NCBI GenBank assembly: GCA_030652345.1 | Contig: JAUSAU010000086.1 | Coordinates: 1 to 64,000, forward strand | Length of the DNA stretch: 64,000 nt | Origin: Coriobacteriia bacterium | Lineage (GTDB): Bacteria > Actinomycetota > Coriobacteriia > Anaerosomatales > PALSA-660 | Direction: 5' to 3' | Part shown: piece by piece, positions 61,601-64,000 of the stretch | Layout of the letters: each line of letters begins with the position of its first letter | How positions within the stretch are numbered: the stretch's first letter is position 1 | Program-made: the position numbers and the translations under genes | Notes under the pieces: generated by a model | What the model was told of the DNA's origin: nothing | Database searches by the model: none | What the model saw: the letters and a program-made list of their open reading frames with translations, nothing else

Positions 61601-62493
61601 CCACCGGACGCACCTACCCTGCCGCAGGACACGATCACGCGCATACCGAGGGATGCGAGACGATCGTCCGCGTCCACTGCGTGAAGCACTCGTACGAGGA
61701 CGGGACGCGTGTCGACCTGTGCGGACTCGAGTTCACTGCGGACCGTGGTTCGCGCGTGGCGATACTGGGGCCCAACGGCTCCGGCAAGACCACGATGCTC
61801 TTCCATATCCTCGGACTGCTCGCCGCGCAGGAAGGTGAGGTCACCGTATTCGGAGTCGATCCCTCGCGACGCTGGGCCGACGTCCGGCGCCGGGTCGGCG
61901 TGGTCCTGCAGAACGTGGACGAACAACTCATCGCTCCGACGGTGCTTGACGACGTGGCTTTCTCTCCGCGTCAGTACGGGCTGCCGGAGTCCGAGGCGGT
62001 CGAGCGAGCGGAGCGCGCGCTGGCCCTGCTGGGGATCGACGCACTCGCGGCCCGCGTGCCGCACAACCTCTCGGGCGGCGAGAAACGCAAGGTCGCGCTG
62101 GCGGGCGCGCTGGTCATGGATCCCGAACTCCTCGTCCTCGACGAGCCGTTCGAGGGACTCGACCCGGCCTCGCGAGCCGCCCTGATCGAACTCCTCGAGC
62201 GACTCTCACGTGAGCGCGGACTCACGATCGTCATGTCGACGCATGACATCGACTCGGTCCCCGAATTCGCCGACTACGCGTACGTACTCCAGCCGGGCGG
62301 GCGGATCGTGCTCAAGGGCACGCCGCAGGAGGTGTTCGCGCGCGCCGACGTCATGAGCGCGAGCAACATCCGACCGCCGGTGCTCGCTGCGCTGTTCGCG
62401 CGGCTACGCGATGCGGATCCGAGCGCACCCGAGGCGGCACTGACCGTCGACGAGGCGTCCGACGCGCTCGCGGGCTGGAAGGCCGGGCGCTGA
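61597..62493 (+). CDS. cbiO: ECF transporter ATPase CbiO-type
   Basis: The 298-residue ATPase has Walker A GPNGSGKTTML, signature LSGGEKRK, Walker B LLVLDEPFEGLD and STHDID. Its N-terminus carries a His-rich stretch (GHDHAHTEGC) that may bind the transported metal, which supports a Co/Ni/Zn substrate. Confidence 0.9.
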   Translation: MTTGRTYPAAGHDHAHTEGCETIVRVHCVKHSYEDGTRVDLCGLEFTADRGSRVAILGPNGSGKTTMLFHILGLLAAQEGEVTVFGVDPSRRWADVRRRVGVVLQNVDEQLIAPTVLDDVAFSPRQYGLPESEAVERAERALALLGIDALAARVPHNLSGGEKRKVALAGALVMDPELLVLDEPFEGLDPASRAALIELLERLSRERGLTIVMSTHDIDSVPEFADYAYVLQPGGRIVLKGTPQEVFARADVMSASNIRPPVLAALFARLRDADPSAPEAALTVDEASDALAGWKAGR

Positions 62494-62526
62494 TCACAGA
62501 GCGGTGGCCGACGAACAACCGTACGA

Positions 62527-62898
62527 TCAGCGATCCTCGCCGTGTTCGGGTGGCGCGCTGACGAGACGCCCCCGTGCCCGCTGGACCGGGAGCGACACCA
62601 GGATCACCGAGAAGATGAACGCGAACGAACTGGCCACATGCCCGTTCACCCGCGCCCAGACCATGCCGACCGCGAACAGCACGATCGCGACGACGAGGAA
62701 CGCGTTGTCCACGCGCGTCCGGGCGCGCCATGCGAACGGCCACGCCGCGAGCGCACCGAGGGCCGCGGACAGGATCACTTCAGCGCGCCACGGCCAGACC
62801 TTCTGGAACAGCAGGTCGACGAACGTGGCGAGACCGAGAGCGGCCGCGGCCAGGATCATGCGCGCCGGCGCGGGCAGACGGCCGAACCATTCGATCAC
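62527..62898 (-). CDS. small membrane protein of unknown function
   Basis: The GTG at 62898 overlaps the FprA stop (GTGA) and gives 123 residues with four hydrophobic segments (ARMILAAAALGLATFVDLLF, VILSAALGALAAWPFAW, AFLVVAIVLFAVGMVW, FAFIFSVILVSL). No family is recognised. Coupling to the flavodiiron gene suggests a shared regulation. Confidence 0.6.
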   Translation of the reverse strand: MIEWFGRLPAPARMILAAAALGLATFVDLLFQKVWPWRAEVILSAALGALAAWPFAWRARTRVDNAFLVVAIVLFAVGMVWARVNGHVASSFAFIFSVILVSLPVQRARGRLVSAPPEHGEDR

Positions 62899-64000
62899 GA
62901 GCCGGCCTCGACGCTGTCCTCGGCCCCGGGCAGCCCGTCCCGGACCGTGCGCGCGAACGCCGCCGCCCACTCCCGGGCAGCCGACAGGTCGGCCTCTGTC
63001 GGCCGGTACTTCTGGGTGAAGTCCGCCTGAGCCATCGTGATGCCGATTTCCTCGAGGCGAGCCGTCATCTGTTTAGTCGCACCCGACGACCAACCGAACG
63101 ACCCGAACACGGCGCCCATGCGGCCGACCGGCTTGAGACCGGCGATGTACTGCAGGTAGCCGGCGACGCGGTACAGCATCCCGTGATGCAGTGTCGGGGA
63201 CCCGAGGATCAACCCGCGCGACTCGAGCAGAGCGTGCGTGATCTTCGAGAACGGTGTGGCCGCCAGGTCGAACAGCTCGACGGCGACGCCCTCGGAGGCG
63301 ATCCCGTCGGCGATGACCTTGGCCAGCGCGTCGGTCGAGCCCCACATCGTGCCGTAGGCGACGACGACACGGTCCTCGAGCGAGTTCGCGCACCAGCGAT
63401 CGTACGCGGCGATCGCGCGACCCACGGCGTCGCCGCGCCAGATCACGCCATGACTCGTGGCGATGACCTCGGGCTTCCACCCGGCCGCCTGGACCTTCTC
63501 CATCGACTTCGCCACCTGTGATTCGAGCGGCATGAGGATGTTGGCGAAGTAGTCGGCGAGCTCCTCGAGCGCCAGTTCGACCCCGACCTCGTCCGCGAAA
63601 CGCTCCGCGCTCGCGAGGTGCTGCCCGAACGCGTCGTTGCACATGAGAACGGCGTCCTCGGGGCAGTACGAGAACATCGAATCCGGCCAGTGCACCATCG
63701 GCATCGGCATGAAGCGCAGCGTCCGCCCGCCCAGATCGATGACATCGTCCGCTCCGACGGCCTCGACGACGAGGCCGTCGTGGTAGCCCGCGACGCCGCG
63801 GACGCCGCCGCTGGAGGCCACGACCCGCGCGTTGGGGCACGCGGCCATGACGTCTCGCAACCCCGAGTTGTGGTCCGGCTCGACGTGGTTCACGACGATG
63901 AGGTCGATGGTCGACGGGTCGCAGACCTCAGCCACGCGTGCCAGGAGTTCCGGCACGAACGGGGTCTTCACCGTATCGACGAGCGCGGTCATCGCACTCC
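62895..64000 (-). CDS. FprA-family A-type flavoprotein (flavodiiron protein), 5' end outside window
   Basis: At least 368 residues are visible; the N-terminal 30-40 residues lie beyond the right edge. The beta-lactamase-like diiron domain has VNHVEPDHNSGL and a later MVHWPDSMFSY and SHGVIW (ligand histidines). A flavodoxin domain follows (VVVAYGTMWGSTDALAKVIA, GSPTLHHGMLYRVAGYLQYI, GSFGWSSGATKQM). Flavodiiron proteins reduce O2 or NO and protect anaerobes. The ATG at 63992 is probably an internal methionine, since the frame stays open to the edge. Confidence 0.88.
   Translation of the reverse strand, partial: SAMTALVDTVKTPFVPELLARVAEVCDPSTIDLIVVNHVEPDHNSGLRDVMAACPNARVVASSGGVRGVAGYHDGLVVEAVGADDVIDLGGRTLRFMPMPMVHWPDSMFSYCPEDAVLMCNDAFGQHLASAERFADEVGVELALEELADYFANILMPLESQVAKSMEKVQAAGWKPEVIATSHGVIWRGDAVGRAIAAYDRWCANSLEDRVVVAYGTMWGSTDALAKVIADGIASEGVAVELFDLAATPFSKITHALLESRGLILGSPTLHHGMLYRVAGYLQYIAGLKPVGRMGAVFGSFGWSSGATKQMTARLEEIGITMAQADFTQKYRPTEADLSAAREWAAAFARTVRDGLPGAEDSVEAGS

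Noticed and set aside
1..64000. CRISPR arrays, insertion sequences, prophage genes, tRNA and rRNA
   Set aside because: No regularly spaced direct repeats, transposase or phage domains, or structural RNA genes were recognised on reading both strands. A short tRNA could still be missed without a covariance search.

Overview
This is a high-GC (roughly 65-68 %) bacterial chromosome segment. It carries many multihaem c-type cytochromes, two selenocysteine UGA codons, an exported formate dehydrogenase, tungstate transporters, a FprA-type flavodiiron protein, a PilT ATPase and a CheC/CheD-type chemotaxis cluster, and no flagellar genes. Together these fit an anaerobic, Gram-positive-type actinobacterium of the Coriobacteriia (Anaerosomatales/OPB41-like) that can do formate-linked and probably extracellular electron transfer. 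The taxonomic placement is inference. No rRNA, tRNA, CRISPR array or insertion sequence was recognised.

Layout. Positions 1-8.5 kb hold a partial NapC-like multihaem cytochrome, RidA and a chemoreceptor. They also hold a three-gene plus-strand operon of ferredoxin, a small thioredoxin-fold selenoprotein and a DUF362 ferredoxin, preceded by a CsoR/CstR-like operator placed in its promoter spacer. A class A PBP and a DMT transporter follow. Positions 8.5-14.2 kb hold VanZ, PilT, an NlpC/P60 hydrolase, a peptidoglycan-binding protein, a winged-helix regulator and a Rossmann-GAF-GGDEF protein. Positions 14.3-21.6 kb are a chemotaxis cluster (cheD, cheC, cheA, cheB, cheY, cheW, mcp, cheR). An L,D-transpeptidase follows at 21.7 kb.

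Positions 22.9-44.0 kb are almost entirely minus-strand respiratory and electron-transfer genes. In the direction of transcription, the first operon starts at a good sigma70-type promoter (44.2 kb) and encodes a cytochrome b, then 7-, 13- and 20-haem cytochromes, a TPR protein and a membrane-anchored NHL propeller. A second operon has its own promoter, a Moco/Tuco-type RNA leader and an intrinsic terminator. It encodes a Tat-exported selenocysteine formate dehydrogenase alpha subunit with two related inserted domains, the iron-sulfur beta subunit, and a hexahaem cytochrome whose haem layout closely resembles Geobacter OmcS (the nanowire cytochrome). Beyond a strong hairpin lie a polytopic membrane protein, a lipoprotein, a second NHL protein, and a 14-haem cytochrome with a beta-propeller inserted between its two haem domains.

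Positions 44.3-51.7 kb are one tightly overlapping cofactor operon: mobA-fdhD fusion, moeA, a 70-residue conserved small protein, mobB, moaA, moaC, a MOSC protein, mogA/moaB, a cysteine-desulfurase-family protein and DUF3343. It makes and sulfurates the molybdenum or tungsten cofactor and probably handles labile sulfur or selenium. Positions 51.8-56.9 kb hold two tupA-tupB tungstate uptake pairs sharing one tupC. Both tupA leaders carry the same RNA motif found before the formate dehydrogenase. Two paralogous lipoproteins, a LysR regulator, a Fur-family regulator with a perfect Fur-type box, an ECF-type Co/Ni (or Zn) transporter (cbiM, ecfT, cbiO), a small membrane protein and a 5'-truncated FprA flavoprotein fill the rest.

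Functional thread: tungstate or molybdate uptake, pterin cofactor synthesis, FdhD sulfuration and selenocysteine insertion all converge on the exported formate dehydrogenase. Its co-transcribed cytochrome and the surrounding multihaem proteins suggest a route from formate to extracellular acceptors.
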